DNA of 64,000 nt from contig OX104124.1 of NCBI GenBank assembly GCA_944474755.1, forward strand, positions 8,086,437 to 8,150,436, in the 5' to 3' direction. Below are positions 34,746 through 46,859 of this stretch, piece after piece. The stretch's first letter is position 1; each line of letters begins with the position of its first letter. Position numbers and translations under genes: made by a program. The notes below the pieces were generated by a model, which did not search any database, was not told the origin of the DNA, and saw only the letters and a program-made list of their open reading frames with translations. This DNA comes from Limnoperna fortunei. Lineage: Eukaryota > Mollusca > Bivalvia > Mytilida > Modiolidae.

Positions 34746-35440
34746 GTTTTTTTTATTATAAACTCTAAAACAGATCATTTGTCGTGGTTTGATCAGTTTT
34801 CTTTCTCTGCCACAGTTCCGAAGAATTCCGGTGTATAATACTGAATTAGATTTACGACAAAAGCGAAAACATCTATTTATATATATTTTATTCACTATCA
34901 CATTGTGTCACATGAACTTAAACAGAATTAAATCTCAAATAAAGAAAAAACTACGAAACGTGTTTGTATATAGAAGCTCATGAGTTAAAGATGCTAACAT
35001 GTAAGCGTAATATAAAAAGCAATTCTGCTTTCGCATTTTAACCGTCACAATTTGTTTATTTTAAGATGTCTGTTATAGTCATTCGATAATTAATGAAATA
35101 TAAGTATAAATGGTTTCCTTCAAATTCGAAAGTATTTGAACTTAGTTACTAGGTTTCACAGAGCTGCCCAGCGCGTCCTCAGCTGGCGGACATGGAATGT
35201 GCTCTCGTGTTTTTTTTTGTTTTTTTTTGGGGGGGGGTGGTTCAAATCATATTAGAATTGTCGCGAACATAGTGACGTGTATAGAGAGTGTCACGCTCCT
35301 CGCACGATAAGGATCTCTTTTGTAGAATTCGAAAAGAAGTAGGCTAAATTAGTAAATTTTCCGCCCCTACCCATACCCCATATTTTTCCAGTGGAATTCA
35401 AAATTTTTGCCCTTTGTGCATCTTTCTCTAATTGATTGAG

Positions 35441-35698
35441 GGGGCCTTTGTGACCGAGTGGTTATGTTAGTTCGTCTACTGTTGATCACGTGGTCTGTCA
35501 ACGCTGAGGTTGCGGGTTCGAGTTCCACTTCGGGCAGGCTGCACTCGACTTAATTGAAAATGAGCCAGTTTTCCTACCGAAGGTCGGGAAGTTTGCGCGG
35601 GTACTGTGGCTTCCTCCTCCAATAAAAAACTGGACGCCATGATACAGCTGAAAAATTGCTGAAAGTTGCGTTATACAATATTTAAACAAACAAACAAA
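35441..35698 (+). repeat. tRNA-derived SINE, copy 2 (near full length)
   Basis: It has an A box region TGACCGAGTGG, a B box GGTTCGAGTTC and the body 'CCAGTTTTCCTACCGAAGG', and ends 'GCTGAAAGTTGCGTTATACA' with a CAAA tail. It is inserted within copy B of the ATCCGTCAG family. Confidence 0.9.
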
Positions 35699-35987
35699 TC
35701 TATAACTGATTGATATTTAATTTATTCTCGTCATGAATAAAGCTAAAATACTCTTGATGAAAGAAAAGCAAACATCCAATCAAATAAGTTATTGTTCAAA
35801 TTGAATGACACTCTTTTAAAGGGCAAGTTTTGAAAAGGTTCCGTTTTATTAATATGACTATAATGACAATGTTAAAACCAATCTTTATAGACCTAAAGAA
35901 TAAATGACGTTTTGTTCAAAAAATTACACGTGTCTATGTGAAGCACATTTTTATCCTTAACATTCGCAGACAATTCTTCTCCTTATT

Positions 35988-36175
35988 GGGGCCTCGGTGG
36001 CTGATTGGTTAGTCATCTACTAGTTATGAAATGCCTGTCAACAGGTTGCGAATTTTCGAGAGACTGCAGATAGGGTGTGCCCGACTCCAACTTAATTAAC
36101 CTGTACTTCGGCTTCCTCCGACCACCCCCAATAAAAATGTACGCCATGCAATAAATGAAACAATCCAGCGAAATT
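35988..36175 (+). repeat. tRNA-derived SINE, copy 3 (shortened)
   Basis: The head 'GGGGCCTCGGTGGCTGATTG' and the 3' part 'CCCCCAATAAAAATG' and 'ACGCCATGCAATA' are clear. Much of the central body is deleted and the B box is degraded. Confidence 0.75.
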
Positions 36176-37112
36176 GTAAGTATACTTTTTTAACTTCTTT
36201 TATTGCCTGTCAAATAAAACTTGAGACCAGAATCGCTGTATATTTTACAATACAACTTTTTGTTTACTAATCAATGTGGACTGATTGACAATGCTTGTTC
36301 AACAGTTGAACAATTGTTTAAACACAACAGTTTTATGATTGTATTAAAAAAATTTTGTAGACTTAATAAAAACACGCAGGCATACATTCAAGTAACTACT
36401 AATGATGCCAAAACGAGGCCAAGGCCTTTCCTAAATGTGAAATAAATCTGTTACTGATTGGGGGAGTCGGGTCGGCTTAATATACGACAAAATATATACA
36501 TGTAACAGGTTTCAGAAAATAAAATAGGCCGAAATCACGAGTAGCGGAAATAAAAAAAGAGAATCAATAATGGATTAAGAAAGGAAAACATTTACCTCGT
36601 CGCTACTGATGCGCCTTAAATCGCTTAAGTTTTTTTTTAAGGTTTACAGGGCTCGACCCGCAGATATGTCCTGCCTTAAAGAAATTTGCTTAATTATATA
36701 ATATATAGAAAATAGTTTTTTCTTTAAAATTTTTATTTATTTTATTTTTTAGAACTAGACATTGTATTAACTTTTCTTTTGAATACTTGCGTTTATTTTA
36801 TTATAAATGTTATTATAAATGCATTTATAATATACAAATGATGCAGAATTCGTTTTATCTTTAAATTATTAATTTATACGCATCCGTCAATAAACTGACC
36901 GATTTATGCATATAATTAAATGACGGATTCTGGATCGCACTGATTGGACTTATTGCACTGATCGCTGACGGTTACCAAGGTAATGACGGATTCATAATTT
37001 TGGACGGATGTATTCATCATCAATCATTCAGCGATCCGTCAGTGTTCCAAAATCCGTCAGCAATCAGTTATCAATCAGTCAAAGTGTTGCGTTTACGGGT
37101 GCAAGTACTGTA

Positions 37113-37868
37113 GCTTCGGTTTTTCAGGACACGAGTCATGTTACGTGTCGTTCTGATGGAATTGATTTATGGGAAATTCCCCAATTAAGGTCAGAAGAAC
37201 AAACTGGTCCTTCAATAAATGTTGGTCTGGCAAAAGCTGTTAATGCTGCTGTTACAATAAAACCCAATGTTGATAGTATAAAAATAATAGAAGATAAGTA
37301 TCTCAGACCACAAACTGTGACAATTTGTGCTGTCCTAGAGTTAACAAGGAAATTTTGGCAGCTCTTCCCAAACCTGCACAAAATGCAGATTCAAAATTAC
37401 AGGAGGTTACGAGATACTTGGCAAAAGGTATGATCCCACTTGTTCAGTTGGCTGATCTCTGTACAAAAACTGAGCCTCTAGACCCTGTTAAAACAAGGGC
37501 TATGCTTACAGATTCGTTATGTCTTAGGTGCATTTCGTAGTTTTTCACAGAGGCGTAGGTCTATCATGAGACCAAACTATATGTAATAATGATATACCAG
37601 TTGATAATTTGTTGTTTGATACTGATCGTATAAAGAAAATGAAGGAGATTTTACCAAAATGCCTATGACAATTAAGTCTAAACCTCTAGGTAAATCTAAG
37701 GTTTATGGTTCTGGTTTCAATTATTATAACAGTAACCATGGAAATTTAAACTTCAAGGGCCCTGTCATGGGACAGGGCAACAGATTTCCAACTCCTCAGA
37801 GAGGCAGGAGCAGAGGGTCTTACAGAGGAACCCCAAGAGCTGCAAGGGGCAGTTACAACCGATATTAG
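37113..37868 (+). pseudogene. DIRS-type retrotransposon gag-like protein, C-terminal part
   Basis: It continues the gag frame after the TA-flanked insertion: 'SVFQDTSHVTCRSDG', 'VGLAKAVNAAVTIKP', then after a frameshift near 37330 'RVNKEILAALPKPAQNADSK' and 'LAKGMIPLVQLADL', a stretch typical of the capsid-like protein of DIRS elements. A further frame (37659-37868) ends in a Gly/Arg-rich basic tail ('RGRSRGSYRGTPRAARGS') fit for nucleic-acid binding. At least two frameshifts mean no full product. Confidence 0.7.
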
Positions 37869-37933
37869 AACCTTCTGTTAAATAAGGTGAGAAATGTTAA
37901 TAGTTCTGAGTGGTATAAAATAACTTCAGATCT

Positions 37934-39625
37934 ATGGATTTTAGATACTGTACAAATGGCTATCAGATAGAATTTGAAACCTTGCCAAAGTTTTCATCAG
38001 TAATGAGGGAAATTAATTTCTCCACTCATAAAGCTAAGGTTGTCACTGATAAGGTTAATAAACTGCTAGCAAAAGGAGCTATTTTAAAGGTTGATCCTGT
38101 TGAAGGGCAATTCATATCAAATATTTTTCTTGTTCCCAAGAAAGATGGAACTTTGCGCCCAGTTATTAATTTAAAAAATCTGAATACGTTTGTCAAATAT
38201 CAACATTTTAAACAGGAGAACATTTATTTTGCATTAAATCCGATTAAAAGAAATGATTTTCTAACATCCATAGATCTTACTGATGCAAATTTTAGTTTAG
38301 GCATACACAAGGATTTTAAGAAATACTTGCGTTTTTCTGAGAATAACAATTTATATGAATTTCAAGTGTTTTGGTCTGGCATTAGCACCTAGAGTTTTTA
38401 CCAAAGTATTAAAACCTGTTTATGCTTTCTTCAGAAAACTTGGCATTAGATGTATTTATTACATTGATGATTCTCTTTGTGTGGATAGTAATTTTGATGA
38501 TTGTCAGCATAAAACTGTATTTGTGACAAATCAATTAGATAAATTGGGTTACAGAGTCAATTTAAAGAAGTCTGTTCTTGTTCCAACAAAACGAATAGTT
38601 TTCTTTGGTTTAATTATTGGTACAGTTGTCTTCAAAGTCTTTTTAACTGGAGAAAAAGTTGATAAAATTGTCTCCCTTGGTAAATCGTTGTTAAACAAAG
38701 AAAGGGTTTTAATACGCTGTTTAGCTTCCTTTATTGTATTAGTAGTTCATGCCTTCAATGCAGTGACTGTTGGTCCTTTGCATTATAGATCTTTGGAACG
38801 TTACAAAGTTTCAGCTTTGTCTACTTCTAATGGTGATTTTGATACAGAGACAAATTTATCTGATATTGCAAGAAAGGATATTTTATGGTGGGTTTCTAAT
38901 TTGAAAAAAATCAATGGAAAATTAATTAGACCAAATCCTGTTGATTTTTGGATTGAGTGTGATGCCTCAATTGCAGGTTGGGGCGCAAAATTTGGTGATA
39001 AATTGGTTGGTGGTAGATGGAACAAAGAGGAAACACAAAATCATATCAATTTTTTGGAATTGATGGCTATTTGTTATTCCTTTAAAGCTTTTTCTCCAAA
39101 GAGAAATCACTGCATATAGGTATTTGCTCAGACAACACAAGCCTTATATCAATCAAATGGGTGGGATGGCATCACCCTTGTTAGATGATTTGTCTTCTAA
39201 AATTTGGTCTTAGTGTTTTGACAGACATTTTTAAATCAGCTCAACATATTTCTGGTTCGCATAATTTTGATGCAGACCATATGTCGAGAAATTTTACTTA
39301 TTCCACAGAATGGAAGTTAAAACCTGAAATTTGAATATATAGGCATTTCTTTGAGCCTGATATTGATATTTTTGCATCTCGTTTAAATGCTCAGCTAGAA
39401 AAGTTTGTCTCATGGTCGTATGACCCACAGTCTTCATATACAGATGCATTTTCTATTTCTTGGTCTGATTTTAATCCTTATATATTTCCTCCTTTTAGTT
39501 TGATAGGGAAGGTAATAAATAAGATTGTGCATGATAATGTTAGAAATGCTATTTTAGTTGTGCCTATTTGGCCTAGTCAAAGTTGGTATCCATTATTGTT
39601 TAATAATATAAAATATTTAAACTAA
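37934..39625 (+). pseudogene. DIRS-type reverse transcriptase / RNase H, broken
   Basis: The RT region shows 'SNIFLVPKKDGTLRPVINLK' (fingers), 'FLTSIDLTDANFSLGI' (first catalytic Asp), 'GLALAPRVFTKVLKPV' and 'YYIDDSLCV' (catalytic YIDD). RNase H follows with 'FWIECDASIAGWGAKFG', 'FLELMAI' and 'CSDNT'. The linker after it ('WKLKPEIFE', 'DIFASRLNAQ', 'FVSW', 'PIWPSQSWYPLL') is the stretch found in DIRS and related tyrosine-recombinase retrotransposons. Breaks are a frameshift near 38370, one near 39120-39160 and several stops after 39200. No tyrosine recombinase or methyltransferase domain follows, and recognisable homology stops at about 39625, so the 3' part is lost. Confidence 0.85.
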
Positions 39626-39629
39626 TTTT

Positions 39630-42600
39630 CAAGATAAGAAGCTAATTCATTTAATGGGATAATGGTAGTTCATTATGCAGTATGTGACAACAGTTGATGT
39701 CAATCAATTGAAGTCGACCAAAAAGTTTTGGTGACTTATTTTTTTTTGCAACCTTTCTTATATTATGTCCCCCAAACAATCTTTTGAGATACATTGTTTT
39801 GACTGGTTTCTTATTATTTTTCTTCTTCTTGTTTTTTTTTCGTCTTCCGATTTTTACTAAATTTGGTTCCAAGGTTCACATTAGTGTTCCAGTTGGATTT
39901 TGTTTCGACCGCTCGTTTCCAGATGGCAAATAAAACATTTCAAACTTAAAACGTTATCGGATCTTGCTAAAATTTAAAGTCCGTCGATGTTAACAAAATT
40001 TGACGTGGAATTAGATTTAAGTGTCCCGTTTGAAATGCTACCTGAAGAAGTTTTTCAGATTGTGAATTTTGAAGCGAATTGTTCAACCTTTTTAACCTGA
40101 ATATAGCTACAAGAGTAACAGTTTAACTAATCAATCTAACATAATTCCATGTAACTTTAATCCACGTCTTTTTTTCACGAAATGTACGATGCTTTTTGAG
40201 GTAAATGAAATACTATCCTAGGGATTTGATCGACCATTGTGTTGGCATCCAACACAAGTACTACTAGTATACTATGAGTTTTGAAGCATTTGTCCGACTA
40301 TGGTCATATGCAGTCTAAGATTAGACCAACAATCGTGACAAAAAGTTAAGCAGCACCATAGTTATTTGAAATGATGTACATCTGTTTATCTATCAATCAA
40401 ACTACTTAATTTGAAAATGGACATGTAGGTACTTGCCTTTCTTTAGTATTGTTTTTGCATTTCTTAATGGTGTTATGTTTATTGTGTTTCTAAAAAAGAC
40501 CTTTTCGATTACCGCTAGTTCTTACCGCGTTGAAGTCGTGCCAGTCTCCAATTTTATTTCGCTGCAAAAGAAAAACAATTTGGCTTTGAGATGAATTGTT
40601 TCTTACCGATTTAATGAGACGACAACAATAGATCGTAAAAATATAACTTTTTTAACAAAAGCAAACGTGTGTTAATTAAGGAAATTATTCACGTTTTAAT
40701 TATGAAATAGATTATTGCAAGCGGGCTCTATGTGAAACATGCTGATACCTTATGATTGTCACTATTTAATACCGAACGATAGTAAAGAAACAATTTGGGG
40801 AGGAAGCAGTTGTACTCCTGTTTCTGTTTCTCCATACAGTTTAATGTGACGGTCAAAATGTTGTCCCTGTGGGTCCATCCTTTATTTTTTATTAATTGTT
40901 CTAAACGTATCTGAAATATTGCTCGCTAGACGTTAAGCAAACATAATTTATCAGAAATCAAAATAAATAGAGTAGCAATGAGTAGAAAAAAAAAGTTTAA
41001 ATACGTGTTGTGATTCGGTAACCGACTACTTTGACTTACGGCATACATTTCTTATTCGCGACATCGCCGGGTCAAAGCAAGATTATTCCTTTACTAGATT
41101 TTTGTACAAAATCTTAAAAGAGAACTACTTGTGAAGTTTAATAATAATCAATACTATTTTTTCTGAAACAGTGTCACAGGAAAAACGGAACATATTGCAT
41201 AGGTTAACAATTCTGTTGCTATTGCGATTTTATACTCATTTTAATATCTGATACTTGTCTATCGTATTTCTTCTTAATTTGTTTTCATTTTTGACATATT
41301 TGCAACTTTTCGAGTATCTACGTATGCAAGACTGATTTTGTAATGTTTGTATCTCTTCACATCAAGTCGTCTTTGTAATATGTGGTTCTAGTATACATTT
41401 ATTTCTATTTTTTAACATTTATTGGTGTGGTTCATGCGGTTCCTTAAGTATAATTAAGGCTGAATTAGTTCAAATTAATACATTCGAATTAAAAATGGCT
41501 TCACCGAATTTTTTCAACAGAATATATGGCACAAACAACTGATAATAATTATTCAAATTATATTGACGAGAGAAATCTGGTGAACAAAAAGATGTATTCT
41601 TTTTTGTAAACGATTACGAGCGTAATATTGTCAATGATGTAAAAAACCAACACTTCACAGAGACGGTTGAATTAGAACATTTATGTCTTGGCTTATATGT
41701 CATGTAGCAAATGTGAAATACAAGATCATAAACAACATTATAAAAGCAAATTCAGACTTAAATTGATCCATTTTATACACATTTGAGGAAAGTGCTAATT
41801 TATTAATTAAATTAAATGTGATAGTTTGCGAGACACACCAAGTGAACAGGGTTGTTTTGTTTAAAGTTACTACTTTCTTTTTGTTCTAAAATTTATTTGG
41901 TCCTTTTTAGTTATATGACACCTAAAACATGCATTTAACTTACAAATTGTACTAAAGAATTTGGAGAAAAGCTGGGAAAGAGTCACACATACTAAATCAG
42001 CAAATACTGTGTTTGCAGACAAAGGAAGGCATTTTTTGAAATATATATCTCTTTCTAAGCTCTGTTGTAAACTTCAAGATGTTTCACATATAAACACTGC
42101 AATATAACACTTAATACTTTAATTTTGTATTACAAATAATGCGATACTGAGTTAGAGGTTGGTACCCACAATCCCTTTAACCATGACTTTTAGAAAGGAC
42201 ACAATAGATTTTTAATACACACATTTTGTATAGGAACATGCCTAGTACGCATGTCCGGACGAAAGTCCACAACAGTCACACCACCTGCAAGATCTAGCAC
42301 AGCCTATAAAGCGATGAAAATTGAAAAAAAAATACACCGGTGCTGTTGGATTGCACCTATAAATAAACGCGAAAGGAACCTTCAATTATACAAAATACAG
42401 TCTTCTAGAATGGGCATATTTGAACTCAAATTATACTAATCTTATAGTAATCTAATTCAAATATTATGGATATTTACTCATAACTTTGGACCAGGATGCT
42501 ACCAATTCGTGTATTTATTACTGATGCTAGCCCCAAATATATCACTGAACCATATCACAAAATCGATGTCAATAAAGCATGAAATCCTTATTCAAAACGC

Positions 42601-43100
42601 GTTATTATTAATACTTCTTATTTATCCTTACTTCGACAAGTAAGTCATTACTTGGAAACAAACACTGCCCTCTCCTCAGGTGTTACCACTAACACACCTG
42701 TTTTTTCACTTTTCTTCTCTCTACGTTTTCTGTTTTCTGCTTTGTGAATTTTGTCTGTGTCCATTACTCCTGTTTCGTTTTTAGGGGATTGTTTTTGTAC
42801 CTTATTCCTTAATTACATAAACAATTATGATTTATGTGCGCTTAACACAATGTAAGCAAATATGTGTTACTATGACTCGACGTTAGGAGATAAAAGTCTG
42901 CTGAAAGTAGTAAACTATTAACAACATATAAAACGAAACGCGTTATAATTAGATACAAAAATATTGTTAGGAAAAAAGGTGTTGCTCTTGTTTGTATTCG
43001 AATAAAGTATATGTGTATTTCAAAATCGGAATAAGAGAAAAAAACTATTGAATAAAATACATAAACTATAAGACAAGTTTTTAAATAAAGCAAGAAATGT
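39630..43100. other. AT-rich non-coding DNA, downstream side of the B-box gene
   Basis: No coding frame, repeat copy or NHL-type exon was recognised. Because the B-box exon ends at a splice donor at 43115, part of this is presumably its intron. Confidence 0.35.
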
Positions 43101-43109
43101 TCTTATTTA

Positions 43110-43880
43110 TTACCTTAAAATGAAGTATCCCATTAGGGTATCTATATCTTTTTGAGTTGCATCTTTAGTCTTGTACACCACGGATGGATGGCTAGACACC
43201 GACACTTCTTCAATTTTTGTAATATTGCTGTTAAGCGATTTTAATTTCTCAAGCAGATCTGGGTCATTTCTGTTTTTCTGCAATTCAAGATGTCGTTTTT
43301 CTAATTCCTTCATTTTTGTCTGCAATTTTTTAGTGTCGGAAATGATTTTGTCGACCTTCTCCTTTTCCGACCCAGTTTTATTTCTTAAATCGTTTATAAC
43401 TCTTTCAACTTGTCGATCTATTATAGCTTTTATTTCTGCGCCCTCCTCTGTTACTTGCTTGATAGCTGTTGCTACATCTTTGTCCAGTTGAATCAAGCCT
43501 TTTTCGAGTTGTTTGATTTTCTCGTTCAGGACTTCTGATTTTGAATGAAGTTTTCCATGGATTTCTTTCTTGAGATTGGTTAACTCATCACTGATCCTGG
43601 ACAAATCATGACCTTTATGCTTCCCGACAACACAGGCTGTACAGACGACTTTGTTGCAAGGAGAACACAAAAATACCAAGTCCTCATTGTGTTCTTTGCA
43701 TTTAGATTTTACTTCCTGTTCGACCCTTGAGCCATCTAGAAATTTATGATTAGCAGAAATTTTTTGTCTTTTATGTAGTAATTTACAATGGTCACAGAAT
43801 AACTGCTCACAATCTAAACAGAACTGAGAACCCGGTCCACCAGTACATATTTCACATATCTTGCGAGCAGCCTGAGCCAT
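43110..43880 (-). CDS. B-box / coiled-coil (TRIM-like) protein, first coding exon
   Basis: The protein begins MAQAARKICEICTGG at the ATG 43878-43880 in a good context (CAAAATGG); an upstream GTG-started frame extension is not needed. Two zinc-binding B-boxes are visible: CxxC-x8-CxxC-x4-CxxC-x3-H ('CEICTGGPGSQFCLDC', 'FCDHCKLLHKR'), then 'CKEHNEDLVFLCSPC', 'VCTACVVGKHKGH' with CxxH spacing of B-box 2. About 120 residues of heptad-like coiled coil follow ('EKIKQLEKGLIQLDKDV', 'KLQTKMKELEKRHLELQ'). The RING normally ahead of the B-boxes is absent. The frame ends in CATTTTAAG/GTAATA, a splice donor at 43115, with the TAA stop lying in the intron, so C-terminal exons (often NHL repeats in molluscs) lie at lower coordinates. 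Likely an innate-immune or ubiquitin-pathway adaptor. Confidence 0.85.
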   Translation of the reverse strand: MAQAARKICEICTGGPGSQFCLDCEQLFCDHCKLLHKRQKISANHKFLDGSRVEQEVKSKCKEHNEDLVFLCSPCNKVVCTACVVGKHKGHDLSRISDELTNLKKEIHGKLHSKSEVLNEKIKQLEKGLIQLDKDVATAIKQVTEEGAEIKAIIDRQVERVINDLRNKTGSEKEKVDKIISDTKKLQTKMKELEKRHLELQKNRNDPDLLEKLKSLNSNITKIEEVSVSSHPSVVYKTKDATQKDIDTLMGYFILR

Positions 43881-43924
43881 TTTGTCTTCTTTCACACTGT
43901 TACTATTTTTACGTTCAATCACGT

Positions 43925-45175
43925 GATATGTGCTTTGAAATCGGAAAGTTATATGCCGAAAATTGACATTATAAAAAATATAAATTTACGCCTTACAAAC
44001 ATTACAATCATATGTTTTCTAAAATAACTGGTAAGAAGCAAATTAATAACTTATTCATAATATATAAACCTGGTTTTTCTAAACGATTTAAAGGTATTAA
44101 GTGCAGATTAAAAGCGTAAGAAAAACTGCATTTTTTTATTTTGTTTTATATAGACTATAAAAAAATCCTAAAGATATTGATATCTTTAGATTCTCTTTAT
44201 TTTTGGAGTGCATTAAAAATCCTTGTGTTATATATGGAGAGTGTAGAAATATTCTCAGTTTACGAGAAACTGAGGGAGAAGCAGTTTCCCATTTTAAATA
44301 TTATTTTCTATTCATGATTTTGCCCCATTCAGTCTTTTACTTTCTAAACATTGTTATACGCATTCGGTGGACACTAGTTCCATGCACGAATAAAATATTA
44401 ATGCATTTGAGTGTTCATATTTTGCCCCATTGATTATTCTTTTTATAACATTGACTAACATTTAATACGTCGTAGAACACCTTGAGGAAATTTGTTTTGA
44501 AATATCTTGAGTGTCAACAGTTGCTAGTGAAGGACATACACTGTGGGGTCACTTCCTAATTTACAGGATTTTTTAATGCCAAAGGAATTAAATTAGTTTT
44601 AATTATGCATAATTTCGATATATTTTTTACAAGTCGTATCTTCTTTCATAAAGGGTCTACACCAATCGCTATAACTTATAAACTATTTGATCGATTGGAT
44701 AAATAGCAGTTTACTTGCGCACATATTTACAACAATGATGTAAAAGCTGTTTTATAATGAGCAATTTGGCTCTTAAAACATAAATATTCATAATTATACA
44801 AAGAGTGACCAATACAACATTATTCGTAGACGATCGACAACAAAAATGTGTTGATTGTCTCTATATATGGCATATATCAATTAAAGCAAAAAAGCTAAAT
44901 TTTAGTTTTCAAAGCTTGCGCAATCATAGTTGACCTAGACTAACTTTAAATCTATGTGCTTTTACCTTTAAAGGACCAGACAGAATCTTCAAACCTTAAT
45001 AATACAGAAAAAATGCACATAATCAAACACATATCTCCCTATAGACACGTGTGCTTTAAGATATGCCGTTGTAGTCTTATACCAATAGTATAGATTTCAT
45101 TTGCAAGTCACATTTATATTCACATTTAACAAAAAATTATTTCGTTATCTCAAAATCCAATATATATATATTAAG
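43925..45175. other. AT-rich non-coding DNA upstream of the B-box exon
   Basis: This presumably contains the promoter or a 5' intron of the B-box gene. No TATA box or exon could be assigned. Confidence 0.3.
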
Positions 45176-45179
45176 ATTG

Positions 45180-45290
45180 AAGTCGTGCACTCCCTGCCCA
45201 CAGTGAAACTTGAACCCGTAGCCTCTGTTTTGACAGGCACATGATCAATAGTGCATTGCCTTTACCATTCGGCCACCGAGGCCTCGCAGA
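45180..45290 (-). repeat. tRNA-derived SINE, copy 4 (head only)
   Basis: On the minus strand: 'GAGGCCTCGGTGGCCGAATG' (A box), 'GGTTCAAGTTTCACTG' (B box) and 'GGCAGGGAGTGCACGACTTC', then homology ends in a TATATA tract. The body and tail are missing. Confidence 0.85.
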
Positions 45291-45778
45291 TTGTAGAACG
45301 ATAACACGAAAACGTCGCATTTAAAATTTAGTTTATTTATTACAGAACATGAGCTTGTACGTACTTATTATATTACGACTTTTAAATGTACATGTATTAC
45401 ATATTATTTTCGATTCCATGTATGAAAGGCAAATTGTCTAGCAGTTTTAAACATATATCGTGTTTATTATGTTTTTAAATCATAATAATGTATATATTAA
45501 TATAACATGTATTAAAATTATATATATAAGTTTTAAAACTTTTCTCTTCTTTGTGCGTGTTTGTGATAATATTTTTAGTAATTTATCAAACAATATATAT
45601 TCCGCATCTTTATTCAAATAATCAACTGTTAAACTCATTCATTGTGACAGCTGGAAATACGATGCAAATGGCGACGACAGGAACAATTTAACTATTTCAC
45701 ACGTGTTTTCAACTCATTAAGATATGCTTTTTAAAAGGTTCTAAAACAACATCTAGATACATATTAAATTCATGTCTC

Positions 45779-45898
45779 ACTGCGACCAGGGTGTGCTCGA
45801 CTTCAATCCGAAGGTGTTGAGTTTTCTACATGTACTCTGGTTTAATTCCCCAGTAAACACTAGACGCCATTATATAACTAAAAATTGCTAAAAGTTTC
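45779..45898 (+). repeat. tRNA-derived SINE, copy 5 (5' truncated)
   Basis: Begins 'CCAGGGTGTGCTCGACTTCA' and continues 'AGTAAACACTAGACGCCATT', 'AAAAATTGCTAAAAGTT'. The tRNA head is absent. Confidence 0.75.
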
Positions 45899-45979
45899 AA
45901 AATTCGTATTTTCGCGTGCCCGAGTGTTCGTGCATGTTATTTTTTTCTGTTGAGTATTTGCCTTGAAAACATACAGAAT

Positions 45980-46473
45980 ATAATGTTTCCATCCTCACAA
46001 GTCAGGGTTTCTGTGTCCACATGTGTCCACGAACCCCTGACAAACTTAGCTAGGAAATTCCCGGGCTAGAAGTCACTATTTTGATTGGCTACATCGTACC
46101 TTAATGTAGCTAATCAAAAGCTCGCTTTCATTCACGACTTGGTTAAGGGATATCCCGATGTCGATTGTAAATAAACCAAACGGATGTGTTGCGTAGACCA
46201 TGTGAAAATCAGTGTATTTTGTACAGTAGTGTTAATAGTTTGTTATTACCGCGTTATTATTTAGTTGCGTTACTTTTTCTTCACACTCCAGAATGAGTAA
46301 GAATGACTACTGCCAAACACTTGCTTCTTTCAAGCAATTTCATTAGTTGATATTTTAAAGGATTGACGTCATACGAAAATCTTCTAGCCCGGGAATTTCC
46401 TAGCTAAGTTTGTCAGGGGTTCGTGGACACATGTGGACACAGAAACCCTGACTTGTGAGGATGATAATGTTTC
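45980..46473. mobile_element. 474-bp element with perfect 83-bp inverted ends
   Basis: The element runs 45990-46463 with identical inverted ends at 45990-46072 and 46381-46463 (outermost bases CATCCTCACAAGTCAGGGTT). It is flanked by a perfect 10-bp duplication ATAATGTTTC (45980-45989 and 46464-46473). There is no coding content. Long inverted ends with a 9-10 bp duplication fit a Mutator-like non-autonomous element. The lack of any mismatch in ends or target duplication indicates a recent insertion. Confidence 0.92.
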
Positions 46474-46599
46474 ATGATACGAATGTTTTAACTATTGGTT
46501 AAATTACACAGACACATCAAAGAACGCGCAAGAATTAATGTTATATTAGGTCAAATAAAGATTTTACCAAATCAGATATCAGCCAATTGATGTTTAACG

Positions 46600-46855
46600 C
46601 CGCACTTATTTGACGTAGATTAATCCAGTCGATTAATGTATTAGATGAGCGTTTGGATGCTCAAAATAAAGAAATCAGTAACTGTCTTTCAAAATATTTT
46701 TCCTTGGAGCTGAGGAGTTTCTGGTCCCGACCCACAGAGCTGCTTAGAGCAGACCATGTCCCCGACTTGGCTATTTTGTTATATAACACTCCCATCTGCC
46801 GTATGAGGGATACCTTATACAATATCTACGCACGGCAGTTATGGGCGGTGTAGAG
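46600..46855 (+). other. Unassigned ORF, possible exon or gene fragment
   Basis: A frame reading 'LDERLDAQNKEISNCLSKYF', 'LLRADHVPDLAILLYNTPIC' and 'MRDTLYNIYARQLWAV' has coding-like composition, richer in GC than its surroundings, and ends in TAG at 46853. No family was recognised and no clear acceptor was chosen. It may be a fragment of a repeat-encoded protein. Confidence 0.3.
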
Positions 46856-46859
46856 CCGT

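Larger units (their letters stand above)
33626..37112 (+). mobile_element. ATCCGTCAG-family TA-flanked element, copy B (3483 bp, complete)
   Basis: Element 33628-37110, flanked by TA at 33626-33627 and 37111-37112. Inverted ends: TAGTACTTG ... AAACGCAACACTTT on the left, and CAGTACTTGCACCCGTAAAC, GCAACACTTT as the complement of the right. Just inside both ends are many ATCCGTCAG copies plus a palindrome at about 33774 (ATCCGTCAATTGACGGAT), good candidates for transposase binding sites. The interior has no transposase, a duplicated ~240-bp segment, the embedded minus-strand SINE relic (34560-34745), and two later SINE insertions. Its target is the gag of the surrounding DIRS-type element. Confidence 0.9.

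Noticed and set aside
37008..37112. Start of the gag-like protein at the ATG 37008
   Set aside because: The first 35 codons are the 3' end of the inserted TA-flanked element; copy A gives the same peptide at 10297. The true gag frame continues from 33627.
37934..39625. LTR (gypsy/Steamer-type) retrotransposon
   Set aside because: The order RT then RNase H with the DIFASRLN-type linker, absence of protease and integrase, and lack of LTRs fit DIRS-type elements instead.
39651..39872. Lys-rich minus-strand ORF as a gene
   Set aside because: The Lys run reflects a T-rich tract in plus-strand DNA; there is no motif or splice context.
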